From: Wurfbainia villosa
Taxonomy: Eukaryota > Streptophyta > Magnoliopsida > Zingiberales > Zingiberaceae
Direction of reading: 5' to 3'
Length of the DNA: 64,000 bases
Assembly (NCBI GenBank): GCA_025175895.1
Contig: CM046006.1
Coordinates: forward strand, 65,554,288-65,618,287
The position numbers were made by a program, and so were the translations under genes. Under the pieces are notes generated by a model. The model searched no databases and was not told the origin of the DNA. It saw only the letters and a program-made list of their open reading frames with translations. Of the stretch, positions 10,038 through 22,434 are shown in pieces (within the stretch, counting starts at the first letter, position 1; every line of letters starts with the position of its first letter).

Positions 10038-10702
10038 TGTAACGACCTGACCCCTATTGGCGGAATTCGGCCCCTATTGGCGGAATTCGGCGACCCCTAT
10101 TGGTCGACGACCGTCGCCCCTTTTGGCAAGTCGTTACTCACCTGGACTTCCCACCCCTGGAAGTGGGTTTTTTTGCCTTCCCCAGGATTCGAACTCTAGA
10201 CCTCCAGGCTAAGTACTAAAGTTTATGAATCCTGGTAACCAAGTGATCAAGGATCACTTGGTTACCAGGATTCATAAACTTTAGTACTTAGCCTGGAGGT
10301 CTAGAGTTCAACTCGAAGGCAAAAACTTCAGTGGGGATGTCCAGGTGAGTAACGACTTGCCAACAGGGGCGACGGTCGTCGACCAATAGGGGTCGCCGAA
10401 TTCCGCCAATAGGGGCCGAATTCCGCCAATAGGGGTCAGGTCGTTACAATAAAAAGGCGCCTTTTTTATTGTAACGATCGGGCCCCTATTGGCTGAATTC
10501 GACGACCCCTATTGGTCGACGACCGTCGCCCCCGTTGGCCTGTCGACCCCTATTGGTCGACAACCTGACCCCTATTGGCCCGTCGTTACTCACATGGACT
10601 TCCCACCCCTGGAAGTGGGTTTTTGCCTTCCCCAGGATTTGAACTCTAGACCTCCAGGCTAAGTACTAAAGTTTATGAATCCTGGTAACCAAGTGAATAA
10701 AT
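10038..10702. repeat. Inverted triplication (fold-back) at the Tekay terminus
   Basis: A unit of about 200 bp occurs three times in alternating orientation: plus 10038-10248, minus 10252-10458, plus about 10459-10696. The first symmetry centre is at 10249-10251 (AAGTGATC AAG GATCACTT) and the second at GGCGCC, 10456-10461, inside a perfect AATAAAAAGGCGCC palindrome. Arms 1 and 2 are nearly identical except for a short deletion in arm 2. Each unit has CCCCTATTGG repeats, a GTCGACGACCGTCG palindrome, and on the minus strand GAGTTCGAATCC, which resembles a pol III B box. The external TSD shows it lies inside the element. Confidence 0.9.
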
Positions 10703-13526
10703 TGTCACGCCAGGAGTCTCCGCTGCATTTAAAATCCGATAAAGACCTCCTGACGTGACAATACCAATTTTTATACAAGGCCTACATGGCCACTATACAT
10801 CGGTCAACACGACCGGAATCCAAACAACACACGCAGATAATAATAAGGCCTCAGGCCAACAAATCTAGGTAAACAAAAGTCTACACTAACTAGACTTACC
10901 CCTTCTGCCATCTGGGCAGGAATACCCAACCAAACCAATCAAAATAAGATCCGACCAATGGTCCACAAGGACCCCAAAAAAATCCACGAGTATATATAAA
11001 TCCAATTCCAAGCCTACACATATCTTCTATACAAAAATCCAAATCATAACTCATACAACTAATAAACTGTCACTACGAGGGGGGGATATGGCAACTGGAC
11101 TCTCCTGACAGCTTCATCCTGAAATAAAAATAAAACCACGGGGTAAGTTCAAAGAACTTAGCGGATACTAGTCGATATGAATAGTAAGAAATAGCTAACA
11201 ATACTAATCATGCCAATACAGTCTCATATATATGGTAAGCAAGAAATAAATGCAAAAGGACTGTACTCACCTGAGTCTCCTACCCTAATATAGGAGCATG
11301 TGCCCTACTATAAGAGATAAAGTCATCACCATATAAGAATATGAATCCTGTATGCATGTCAATCATATGCAACATCCAAGGCATCAATACAATAATGCAG
11401 CAAACACAATACAAATACAATCCGTGCAAAATGCATGTCGTGCAAATGACATGGTCACCCCTGACGCCAGTCAGCCGCCTCACACGCGATGGTGAAGCCG
11501 AGTGGGTAGGGCTATGACAACTGTGCACTCTGCCATCACTGCTCCTGAGTGACCGAGTGGACAGGATGCTGTCGGAGTACACCTATCCTCCTGCCCCAAA
11601 CATAGTGGGGGAGCTAAGCTCTCATCTCCCGGTGTCATAGACCATAGGAGGGATCCCTGCCCGCTACCACGCTGCCTCATCGCTACCCATGAGCGGACCC
11701 GGCGAACTGAGAACAGCACACACCCTCTGATGTACCACTAACCCGTGTGTAGTTATGTAATCGCGCATGGCTCAACAATAATGGAACCCCGTCCAGCCAG
11801 CATGCAATCATGCAAGATGGTGCATGATACTAAAGCATGTAAATCCTACTCAAAATATATATCCGAATAATATGTACAATCAGTATGTACATATCCCTAA
11901 TCCAAGTACTATGATCCAAATAAAACAGGGAGATATTATCATATTCTATCCAATGCATGTATCAATAGGCACAAAAACATACTAGGCATATAAACATGAA
12001 TATTATTGCATGCTATCCTAACTAACATATCAACTTGACTATATCTAAAAGATAAGTCAAAGTACCCGCCTGAAAAAAATGCCCGCAAAATATGAAATGA
12101 AACCGTCACGACCGTGGACCTGCCTCGTGACCGAAACCTGCATATAACAACCATTATGATTAAGTTCTAGCACACAACGTGCTAACTCACTACTATATAG
12201 TTTCTATATTCGCATCCTTATATTGAATACGAATTTAAACCCCCAAATTATACATTTAACACCATAATAAAACCCACCATTTTCCAACTAGCAAATATGC
12301 TAACCTACAACCTTAACTCCATACACCAATTCCTATATTGATAGAATGGTTCACAAACCAACACAGCTCTCTAACTTTTTAAACCACCTTCCCAGTTCCA
12401 TCACAAATCACAACCAGAGCAATCACAACACCCTCCCTAATTACCTCATTTACACAGTATCAATCATTTAACAATTAGTCCAATAGATGAAGAATCTTAC
12501 TCGGTAGCTTGGTCACCCACTGATCGGGTCACCCACAGCCGTACATAGCCTTCTAATCCCTCACAGCCCCTCAAACCCACTCACGGTCGTCCAAACTCCA
12601 ACCAGCCTTCTCCACCTGAGGAACTCCCCCCATCCAGATCAGAACACCCTCAACAATCAATTGCATCGAACAATCAACAGATAAAAAGAAGGGAATGGGT
12701 CGAGATTTACCAGCTCTTAAGGCTACACCAGTAGCTCCCCTCCAAGATGCCCTATTCGCTGGCGGAACACCCCTGCTGCCCTAAACCACCGGTTGATGAG
12801 CAATTCGAAAGACAAGGGTTGCGGTTAGAGAGGGCTCATTCCGAAATAGGGGAAGAAGAATACCACCTCACCTTGATCCGGCAATGAATGGATAGCGCCA
12901 CACCCTCCTGTGGCAACGATGGTCGTCGATTCCACCCGCTCAAGGTTGCCGGCGAGAGCTAGGACAGAAACTGTCGGAATCTCGCCGATGATAGAAACAC
13001 CGTCGACACACGCACGCACTCGCCGCCGATGCCAGCTTCCAGCCGCTCACCGCCGCCCTAGCTTGTCTGCAGAGACCGTCCCAGCCACTGGCCGCCGCCT
13101 GCCGTGAGGAAACGGAACAAAAGGTGGATGGAGTCGGCGAGCCACGTCGCAGCAGAGAAGATCGCGAGAGAGAACGAGGAACAGAAGGGTTCGGCGAGAT
13201 TTGGGAAGAAGAAGAATCGGGGAAATCGCGAGTGGAAAAACAAAAGAGGAACGATCGTGTCGTGTGAAGCGGCACCGAAGAAAATCGAGAGAAAATATAA
13301 ACCTAGGTTAAATAATTATAACTTAGGTTAATTTATCCTATTTACGCATCTAAACAGACCCTTTTAAAAGTCTATTTTTCTTATCCCCATAATTATCTCG
13401 TACAGGTTCCGTTTAAATCCAGAAAAATTCTGAAAAAATTCCTAAAATTCCCGAAAAATTTCCAGGATAAATTTCTTAATTCTTTGGCCATTTTATTTTA
13501 GTATTTTAAATTTTCCGTATTTAACA
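10703..13526 (-). repeat. Tekay 3' LTR (core part)
   Basis: In plus orientation it starts TGTCACGCCAGGAG and ends CCGTATTTAACA. It is closely similar to 18330-21087 over its whole length. Long stretches (for example 12200-12900 against 19760-20460) look identical, while GC-rich segments differ by clustered short indels. Small GC-rich ORFs near 12825-13330 recur in both LTRs and are not evidence of a gene. Confidence 0.9.
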
Positions 13527-13545
13527 TTCTCCCCCACTAATTAAA
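13527..13545 (-). promoter_or_regulatory. Tekay polypurine tract
   Basis: TTCTCCCCCACTAATT directly follows the left LTR, giving AGTGGGGGAGAA on the minus strand. This is the expected plus-strand primer next to the 3' LTR and confirms minus orientation. Confidence 0.8.
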
Positions 13546-13599
13546 ATTTGGTCCCCAAATTTCCTGCTCATGTACGAGTATGAGATGTCACAACAACCA

Positions 13600-14545
13600 T
13601 CTCAGATATCTGGAGACAAGTCACACACCTCAAGTGACTAAGTGGGGTATTGAACTCTGATCTTTTCCTCAAGCTCCCAAGTAGCCTCCTCATCTGTGAG
13701 GTGACTCCACCCGACCTTGACAAGTCGCACAATCTTATTCCACAATCATCGCTCGTGATCCGTAATCATCGAACCTCTGTGTAAGTAGCATCAGGTTGAA
13801 TGGAACCTGATACATCCGACAGAACATGTGTAGAGTTTAACACATACTTCCTCAGCATGGATACATAGAACACATCATGAATACCCGTCAAAGATGGTGG
13901 TAGCGCTATACGATAAGCGACTGCTATGATTCTCTCCAAAATCTCGAACGGACCAATGTACCTAGGAGCTAGCTTACCACGGAGGCCAAATCTCTTCACC
14001 CCTTTCGTGGGTGAGACTCGCAAGAATACCCGGTCACTAATTTATAACTCCAGAGGTCTCCGTCTCCGATCGGCATAACTCTTGCGATCCTGCGCCTCTG
14101 TCATTCTTCGTCTAATAGTACGGACCAACTCTGCCTCATACTGAGCTCTATGGGTCCTAGCAAATGGTCCTCTCAGTTGCCCCCGAAATCCATAACACAG
14201 GACCTCAGCAAGTCCTCTAGTGTCTAAATGACCCGCTCAGACTGTCCATCTGTCTGCGGATGGAAAGCAGTACTAAAACAAAGCCAGGTATCTACGATTA
14301 CGCGCAAACTCGCGAGCAGACGTGAACCGGGGATCTTTATCTGATATAATGCTCAAAGGAACACCATGAAATCTGATGATCTCCCGACCATATAACTCTA
14401 CCAAACGATCCAGAGAGTCGGTCTTCCGAATCGCTAAGAAATGCGCTGATTTGGTTAGTCGGTCAACGACTTCCCAAATCGCATCATGACCTTGATGTGT
14501 CCTAGGCAACCCACTACAAAATCTATAATAATATGCTTCCACTTC
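13600..14545 (-). pseudogene. Gypsy integrase and chromodomain, decayed
   Basis: Reading right to left on the minus strand: AIWEVVDRLTKSAHFLAI and GVPLSIISDKDPRFTS (14273-14520) are the DDE integrase core with the second catalytic Asp in the SDKDPRF motif. In a shifted frame follows the F-P-S-A-D remnant of FHPQTDGQSER (about 14250). Then come DRKSYADRRRRPLEL (about 14050-14090), and KLAPRYIGPFEILERI and IHDVFYVSMLRKYV (13766-14023), the conserved integrase C-terminus. Finally VKVGWS...EEATWELEEKIR (about 13625-13710) is a chromodomain-like end. Several frameshifts and stops make it non-functional. Chromodomains direct chromovirus insertion to heterochromatin. Confidence 0.88.
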
Positions 14546-16060
14546 TATTCCGGAATCGGAATTTCACAACATCTATTCCTTAAACTAATGCAACTCCGTA
14601 AACCATTATCCTCCTCGGAGTCAGAGACGAGGAATTATCTTTTCACAAGAGAAGTTCTTCTACCATCCAAAACCCACTCCACCACACACTCTACAAGTGC
14701 GTGGAAGGCTATCGCGACCAAACTTCCTTGTTACAACCATTCGTGTTCCAGCTACTCTATAGTAGCTATCAGTAGCTAGCCAAAACTCCATGAGCATTTC
14801 TGCTCCTCACCTCTTCTAAACAATATAATAACTGCGAAGTCCACGTCATAAATATATGACAACCCATCTCGTAGTTCCTCATTTGACGTAAACACGGGAT
14901 ACGTCTCGATCAACTAAATCAGAAACGCTCCATTCTCTGAAACATTGCATCCGCATACAATACCCTTCCTTCCACCCGAGAATGATCAAACAACACGGGT
15001 GTAAAAGTCAATCATTATGCAGCCAGAAACTAATTTCACAAGCTTTAGACCAAATAAATTCCATCACCAGTCAGCGGTATAGTACCACTAGAACATCATA
15101 TCCATATCTATGGTAATAATCAAATCAATACCAAAAAAAAATCATCATCTACGGTGGCCGAGTGCTCAACTCCAACTACCACCATCACAAATGATCCCAT
15201 CGTGTCCAGAATACACGATTTCCCAAATCCCTGGACGACTAAGTCGTCAATAAGTCTAATAAGATAATCAAAAGCTCAAACAATTCATACCAAGTATGAA
15301 ATTGTCATCGCTACACACATGTATTCTCTTTACTCTAAGCTGATGATATAAAAATCATCACAACGACAATGATAATTGTAGGACACCATGTCACTACAAT
15401 ATCATCACACCAATCACCAATCAATCCTAGAGTATATATAGGTATCCTATAGCTGATCTAAATAGATCATATATATCCACAATGAAGGATATTCATTTCC
15501 TTCTACAGCTACCGCATTCTATCATCGATAATCGATGCATAACCTCAAAGGTTCATCTCTCTTTTAACAAAGAGTTCCGGATCTTTTCTGGAAGAAATTC
15601 TGGGACAGATAAATGTCCGCTCCAATACCTCCTATAATAAGGTAAAACGAGCTTTCATCGTCTTAACCAGTGTACGCATACACGCCTTATCCATAACCAA
15701 ATCACTATTAGTAGGGACTGATACTCTCTGAGGGTTTACTCCTTGACCTTCAAATGGGTGACTAGCAGGCCAAATCCCTAGCTTCCTAATTCGACATCAG
15801 TCGACACCTCTAAAGAATACGTACCTCTGAAATCATCATTAGATTACTCAAGATCAATACGTCATCGAACTCGTCCACACCCATGAGTAGGGGCAATTTC
15901 ACTAAGTCAATAGTTTTCCTAGCCACAAAAGTACCGTAACTACTAAAGACAATACTTTTCCTATAGCTCAGAGATATCCTTCAGCTCGCCTGGTCCCAAA
16001 ACCTGAGAACTCCCAAAAATCCAAGGAAAAGAAAATCCTCGATACACCAAAACCAAACCA
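14546..16060 (-). other. Degraded Tekay internal region
   Basis: It lies where reverse transcriptase and RNase H should be on the minus strand. I could not find the YVDD box or other RT motifs in a continuous frame. Only short ORFs remain. It is probably eroded pol by position. Confidence 0.4.
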
Positions 16061-18310
16061 AAACCGCAAACCAATAAAATGGTCACGTCCTGGGGGCATA
16101 TCCGTCATCCAAATGACAAGGGAGCCCCTTAGTGACAATATCCAGAATCCATGGACCAAATCTAGTAAAAACCTCGAAATAGTTATAGAAATATAAGTAT
16201 TTCAATAACTGCATGCATGCACGACTAAACATATATCAATCAAAGTAAAATAGTTTTATGACCCCAAATCCAATTGCGACCAAAAATCCAAAGTGCATAA
16301 ATAAAATGCAATACCAATAAAGTAAACAAAGCGGCATCTCGACGATGCAGTGGGACAAGCACGGCAATGAACTCTCTGAGCGACTCGAAGGTAGGTCAAC
16401 ATGACACGTCCTCCATCAATTAACCTAGAGTATAAGTGAGGAGGGGGTGAGTACAACCACTCTGTGGATGTATAGACAATAGTGCATAATCATAATGCAC
16501 ATAATGGAAGTCACAGGGAACAAGTTAGAGTAACCCAACCCTCAGAGTACCAATATCAGTCTGCAACTAACCTAATCAGCAGTATAATAAATATACCTGC
16601 AACATACACAACCACTGCAACAAGCAGTGCACATCCAGATACCACGACAAAGTCTCGTGGCTCTCGCACAAAAAGGGAACTATCTATGAGCTACCGCGAA
16701 CGTAACCCATGGGCCGACAAGCAATAGCACGGTCTACGCGCAACTATATGCTACCACGAATGAGACTCGTGGATAGACAGGCTGTATATAAATATCTAAT
16801 TATCGACTGCAGACATTAGCATACTATCACCAATAGGTCGCGTGAGCAGTCGATCATCCTAGGTTGTTAAACCTCGGGTTATCCAATACATCCAGTATAA
16901 AACGACCATTGACGTCGACAAAGATCATCGATCTATAATTAAACCCATTGAGGCGGTCAAGCGAGGGTTTCAACACCTCTAATACGAAATGTTTATCAAA
17001 TACGATAAAGATCATCAACTTATAAATAAATAAGTCGAGATGATTAAATCTAGCCTTCCAACCCTTCTAACATGATCGGTATCAAGGTCGATCAAAGTCA
17101 TAAGTCCACTAATAATCGCGTCGAGACGATTAATCATAGGGTGTCGTCCCAACTAACAGGAAACGCCTATCAAAGCCAATAAAGGCCACAAATCTACTAT
17201 CAAGCCCTTCAAGAGGGTTAAGCCTAAATTATACCATTCTACCAATGCAATCATGCATGCTACAACATGCTACCACGAACAAATCTCGTGGGTACTTAAG
17301 ATGTAAAGTAGCTATCTAGCTACATGCGTCATACGAATCCGATTATCACCAACTCCGAACGAATAACACAAGAATATAACCTTACAATAGGTCATCTCAA
17401 CCATGATTGGGAGATATAGTAAGGATTAATTGCATCCTAATCATACGAACTCTACTAGTCCGATCACCATATCACTGAAACAGTAAATAGCTAAACATAT
17501 ACCAATATGCACATCCGGTTTATTACACCTAGGGTTCCAACACCTAGGGTTCCACTAATGTTGTTTCATTCCTGAGATCCGCTCCTATAGAATAACTTCA
17601 TCTAAGTTATTCTATTTCTACTAGTCTTAATCATGGTATCCACCACAAAAACACAGAATTATATAAACATAAAACAAGCTGTCTAATAAACGACAGCATA
17701 GTCCTACTAATGGGAATCAATGGTCAAATTAATTAGGTATAACTAAAGGGTCATGCCAGATCAAAGTCACGACAATACTAAATAAAACATCAGATGCCTA
17801 TATATACCCTAAACTATGTAAGCAATGTAATCATGTCCTCCTGTCTTCTACGAATTTATCCATCTTAGTCATATTATTCAACTAGTCTAATAATCCTAAT
17901 ACTAGTCAAATCCTAAGAGATAAATATCTTATCATTTATATCACAATGATAACTAGCTACGTATAGCAGTAATAGCAAATAACCAAATGCTATCTATAAA
18001 CCGAACTAAAAATCTAATTGTCCAATGTATATCAGGTTAAAACAATACTAGATAAAACATGATATCACCGCATAACCAAATATAACCAATACAAATATGT
18101 ACTAAATCTAGAAAATTTTCTAGAATGTATTTACACATTAGTATGCGGAGATGTCCTGTTGCCGCTTGAATCCCCATATTGACCTCGTCGATAATACCTC
18201 AATTTCCAAACATAAAAATCGCCTGAAATCCGTAACTCGAAAATACCCAGTTAACCTACCAAACTTGGCGAACTCCATAAACCCAAAGACCCTAAGGAAC
18301 TCGGAAACCT
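16061..18310 (-). other. Tekay internal noncoding or gag-derived region, unrecognised
   Basis: No gag zinc knuckle or other motif was found. The stretch is AT-rich with recurring short hairpins of the form CCACGA-N8-TCGTGG at 16642-16660, 16753-16771 and 17272-17291. It also has GGTCACGTCCTGGGGGC at 16081, similar to the start of the Tekay LTR. It may be a second, nested Tekay-like LTR scrap. I could not define its ends. Confidence 0.35.
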
Positions 18311-18324
18311 ATGCTCGATGCAAA
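18311..18324 (-). promoter_or_regulatory. Degenerate Tekay primer-binding site
   Basis: The minus strand reads TTTGCATCGAGCATAGGTTT, a recognisable decay of the TTGGTATCAGAGCATAGG that follows the 5' LTR in many Del/Tekay elements. It lies about 5 bases from the right LTR core, which identifies that LTR as the 5' LTR. Confidence 0.6.
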
Positions 18325-18329
18325 TAAAT

Positions 18330-21087
18330 TGTCATGCCCAGGAGTCTCATGCAGAGACGAAAATCCGGCAGCACCTCCCCTGTACGGGTGACAATACCAA
18401 TTTTATACAAGGCCTACATGGCCACTATACATCGGTCAACACAGAATCCAAACAACACACGCGAGATAATAATAAGGCCTCGGCCCAACAAATCTAGGTA
18501 AACAAAAGTCTACACTAACTAGACTTACCCTTACGCCATCCGAATACCCAACCAAACCAATCAAAATAAGATCCACCAATGGTCCACAAGGACCCCAAAA
18601 AATCCACAGTATATATAAATCCAATTCCAAGCCTACACATATCTTCTATACAAAAATCCAAATCATAACTCATACAACTAATTGTCACTACGAGGGGATA
18701 TGGCAACCTGGACTCTCTCGACAGCCTTCATCTGAAATAAAAATAAAACCACGGGGTAAGTTCAAAGAACTTAGCGGATACTAGTCGATATGAATAGTAA
18801 GAAATAGCTAACAATATTAATCAGGCCAGTACAGTCTCATATATATGGTAAGCAAGAAATAAATGCAAAAGGACTGTACTCACCTGAGTCTCCTACCCTG
18901 ATATAGGAGCATGTGCCCTACTATAAGAGATAAAGTCATCACCATATAAGAATATGAATCAGATGCATGTCAATCATATGCAACATCCAAGGCATCAATA
19001 CAATAATGCAGCAAACACAATACAAATGCAATCCGTGCAAAATGCATGTCGTGCAAATGACATGGTCACCCCGACGCCTTGATCACCGCCTCACACGCTG
19101 GCCAAGTGGGTAGGGCTATGACAACCTGTGCACTCTGCCATCATCGCTTGCTCTGAGTGGCCAGGATGCCGATCTTTGAGTACACCTATCCTCCCGCCCC
19201 AAACATAGTGGGGAGCTAAGCTCTCATCTCCGGTGTCATAGACCGGAGGAGGGATCCTCGCCGCTACCACGCTCGCCTCGCTACCCATGAGCGGACCGGT
19301 GAGCGACAAAGCAATCAGCACACACCTCCCGATGTACCACTAACCCATGAGTGGCGGTGTGCGAGCCATGTAACCCGGCCATGCTCAACAATAATGGAAC
19401 CCCGTCTGCAAGATGGTGCATGATACTAAAGCATGTAAATCCTACTCAAAATATATATCCGAATAATATGTACAATCAAGATGTACATATCCCTAATCCA
19501 AGTACTATGATCCAAATAAAAGCAGGAGATATTATCATATTCTATCCAAAGCATGTATCAATAGGCACAAAAACATAATAGGCAAATAAACATGAATAAA
19601 ATTGAATGCTATCCTAACAAACAAATCAACTAGACTATATCTAAAAGAAAATTCAAAGTACACTTTGAAAAAATGCCCATAAAATATGAAATGAAACCGT
19701 CACGACGTGGACTGCCTCGTAACACCATATAACAACCATTATGATTAAGTTCTAGCACACAATGTGCTAACTCACTACTATATAGTTTCTATATTCGCAT
19801 CCTTATATTGAATACGAATTTAAACCCCCAAATTATACATTTAACACCATAATAAAACCCACCATTTTCCAACTAGCAAATATGCTAACCTACAACCTTA
19901 ACTCCATACACCAATTCCTATATTGATAGAATGGTTCACAAACCAACACAGCTCTCTAACTTTTTAAACCACCTTCCCAGTTCCATCACAAATCACAACC
20001 AGAGCAATCACAACACCCTCCCTAATTACCTCATTTACACAGTATCAATCATTTAACAATTAGTCCAATAGATGAAGAATCTTACTCGGTAGCTTGGTCA
20101 CCCACTGATCGGGTCACCCACAGCCGTACATAGCCTTCTAATCCCTCACAGCCCCTCAAACCCACTCACGGTCGTCCAAACTCCAACCAGCCTTCTCCAC
20201 CTGAGGAACTCCCCCCATCCAGATCAGAACACCCTCAACAATCAATTGCATCGAACAATCAACAGATAAAAAGAAGGGAATGGGTCGAGATTTACCAGCT
20301 CTTAAGGCTACACCAGTAGCTCCCCTCCAAGATGCCCTATTCGCTGGCGGAACACCCCTGCTGCCCTAAACCACCGGTTGATGAGCAATTCGAAAGACAA
20401 GGGTTGCGGTTAGAGAGGGCTCATTCCGAAATAGGGGAAGAAGAATACCACCTCACCTTGATCCGGCAATGAATGGATAGCGCCACACCCTCTTGTGGCA
20501 ACGATGGTCGTCGATTCCACCCGCTCAAGGTTGCCGGTGAGAGCTAGGACAGAAACTGTCGGAATCTCGCCGATGATAGAAACACCGTCGACACTGCGCG
20601 CGCTCGCCCGATGCGACTTCCGGTGCTCACGCCGCCCTAAGCTTGTCTGCAGAGACCGTCCCGGTGAGGAAGCGGAACAAAAGGTGGATGGAGTCGGCGA
20701 GCCACGTCGCAGCAGAGAAGATCGCGAGAGAGAACGAGGAACAGAAGGGTTCGGCGAGATTTGGGAAGAAGAAGAATCGGGGAAATCGTGAGTGGAAAAA
20801 CAAAAGAGGAACGATCGTGTCGTGTGAAGCGGCACCGAAGAAAATTGAGAGAAAATATAAACCTAGGTTAAATAATTATAACTTAGGTTAATTTATCCTA
20901 TTTACGCATCTAAACAGACCCTTTTAAAAGTCTATTTTTCTTATCCCCATAATTATCTGGTACAGGTTCCGTTTAAATCCAGAAAAATTCTGAAAAAAAT
21001 TCCTAAAATTCCCGAAAAATTTCCAGGATAAATTTCTTAATTCTTTGGCCATTTTATTTTAGTATTTTAAATTTTCCGTATTTAACA
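18330..21087 (-). repeat. Tekay 5' LTR
   Basis: It starts TGTCATGCCCAGGAG and ends CCGTATTTAACA, followed by TSD CTTTC. It is homologous to 10703-13526 but lacks the 665-bp outer part with the inverted triplication. Compared with the left LTR it has many small losses in CG-rich blocks (for example 19070-19400) while AT-rich blocks are unchanged. Confidence 0.9.
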
Positions 21088-21351
21088 CTTTCATTGCCAA
21101 GTACTCATGACTTAGACTTTCCCATGACAATCACATTGTCAATCCATTTGTTAAACAATGGTCAAACCCATTGTCAAATATCAAAACACTACTCGAGTCC
21201 CACTTGAGTCTTATCAATCATGACCTGGTGGTCGATTACACCAATAATCTCCCCCTTTTTGATGTTTGGCAACACCTTTAAGTTAGGCTACCTAATAAGC
21301 CCAAACTTAAATCTTTTAATGTCAAAGCATAGTGAAGGTTTACCTAACTTA
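21088..21351 (-). mobile_element. End of the split SirB-like LTR, with PPT and internal region
   Basis: After the second CTTTC copy, the ATTGCCAAGTACTCATGACTT array continues the LTR broken at 10037. The LTR ends near 21243 (GTCGATTACACCAAT). It is followed by ATCTCCCCCTTTTT, the reverse complement of a PPT, so this is the 3' LTR of a minus-strand element whose internal region continues at 21261-21351 and again from 34524. Confidence 0.75.
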
Positions 21352-21356
21352 AACCT

Positions 21357-22420
21357 TGTTGGTGCAGGTGCACTAGATAATCGAACCTGTGTTTTGATTA
21401 TGGCAAAGACACAAAGTTAAGTCTACATTGTTATCTCATGAGCTATCGAGTGTGCAGAAAAGTATTAAAGCTTGAGCTAAAGGCTAGCGACACCCGGAGG
21501 AAGCCGCGGTGGTCGGGCGACACTCGAGTGACTTCGGAGGGAGCCGAAGGAATCGAGTGGAAGGCCGGAAGCGAGAGATACTATCAAGGTAAGCTCGTGT
21601 GAGTGAGAGATTGTAAGGTCGTGTCCTCTTTACGGGGACGACCGTAGGCGGCGATCCGACTAAGACTTCCTGTGGAAGGTCTAGGTCGAGATCGGACGGT
21701 TAGAAACCGTCGTATTTATTATTTTCTGAGCTAACCTCTTATTGCAGGGAAGTGGCCAAGTCGGCGATCGTTGGACATGGAGCGGTCGGATCGATGCCCA
21801 TCGGTCGGATCGATCGGTGATGGGAGGCATCACGATCGATGGCGACGATTCACATGCGCTAGGTCAAAACGGATAACGTTTGACGCGGCCACTTCGCGAT
21901 AAAATTTGGACAACTTCATGATCCGTTCCGAAAAAAGAGGAGACAAATTCAGAGGCCAAATTCTATAAAAGGAGGGGAGGATTCCATCTCCAAATCATAT
22001 CAAGTTTATTCATCAAAGTGCTCCTACAACGCCAACGCTCCAACATCGTCATAACGCCGACGCGACGCCAAGTTACGATCTTCTTCGTCGACAGCAGAAT
22101 CAAGTAATATTTTTGATATTGTATTCTTTGTTTTCTTTATAACGAGGTGAGGTAGGCTTGTTGCCTCATCCTCGTATATTCGGTTTTGTGATCGTTGTCT
22201 CCTACCTCCAACGAGGAGGAGATGTTATAGTGTTTTGCCCTCCGTACGCGGTCTAGGACCGATAGGGCCTTGGAGTAGCAACCGCTGGGTTGTGAACCAA
22301 GTAAAATAAACGTGTTCATTTATTTTCCACTGCTCTTATTTTGTGTATCGAACGAATTCGAACGAAAGATTTACGATCGCTATTCACCCCCCCCCTCTAG
22401 CGACGCTTCTCGATCCAACA
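21357..22420 (+). repeat. SirA 5' LTR
   Basis: It starts TGTTGGTGCAGGTGCACTAG and ends CTTCTCGATCCAACA. A TATAAAA box is at 21964-21970. GACACTCGAGTGACTTCGG lies in the U3. A C-run followed by CTCTAGCGACG lies just before the end. The PBS follows. Confidence 0.93.
21964..21970 (+). promoter_or_regulatory. SirA LTR TATA box
   Basis: TATAAAA is followed by GGAGGGGAGGA. The same box stands at 34061-34067 in the 3' LTR and in the other SirA-type LTRs (4428, 43692, and reversed near 48040 and 63796). The conserved position supports a real promoter element. Confidence 0.6.
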
Positions 22421-22422
22421 AT

Positions 22423-22434
22423 TGGTATCAGAGC
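22423..22434 (+). promoter_or_regulatory. SirA primer-binding site (tRNA-Met)
   Basis: TGGTATCAGAGC lies two bases after the LTR end, the standard copia tRNA-Met PBS. Confidence 0.92.

Larger units (their letters stand above)
10038..21087 (-). mobile_element. Tekay/Del-type Ty3/gypsy chromovirus
   Basis: It is an 11-kb minus-strand element bounded by the TSD CTTTC (10033-10037 and 21088-21092), inserted in a CTTGGACTTTC word of an older LTR. It has long direct LTRs (core copies 10703-13526 and 18330-21087). A PPT lies at 13527-13545, a degenerate PBS at 18311-18324, and a decayed integrase with a chromodomain at 13600-14545. The lineage call rests on the integrase C-terminus followed by a chromodomain-like stretch and on the long LTRs. 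RT and gag are not readable. The left terminus carries about 665 bp, including an inverted triplication, that the right LTR lacks. Confidence 0.85.

Noticed and set aside
10170..10320. tRNA gene suggested by a GTTCGAATCC B-box-like word
   Set aside because: No cloverleaf, no convincing A box at the right distance, and no anticodon arm could be placed. It is at most a SINE-like relic.
12825..13331. GC-rich ORFs that look like a conserved small gene (also at 20410-20891)
   Set aside because: Both copies lie at the same place in the two Tekay LTRs and change length through small indels. There is no independent coding evidence.
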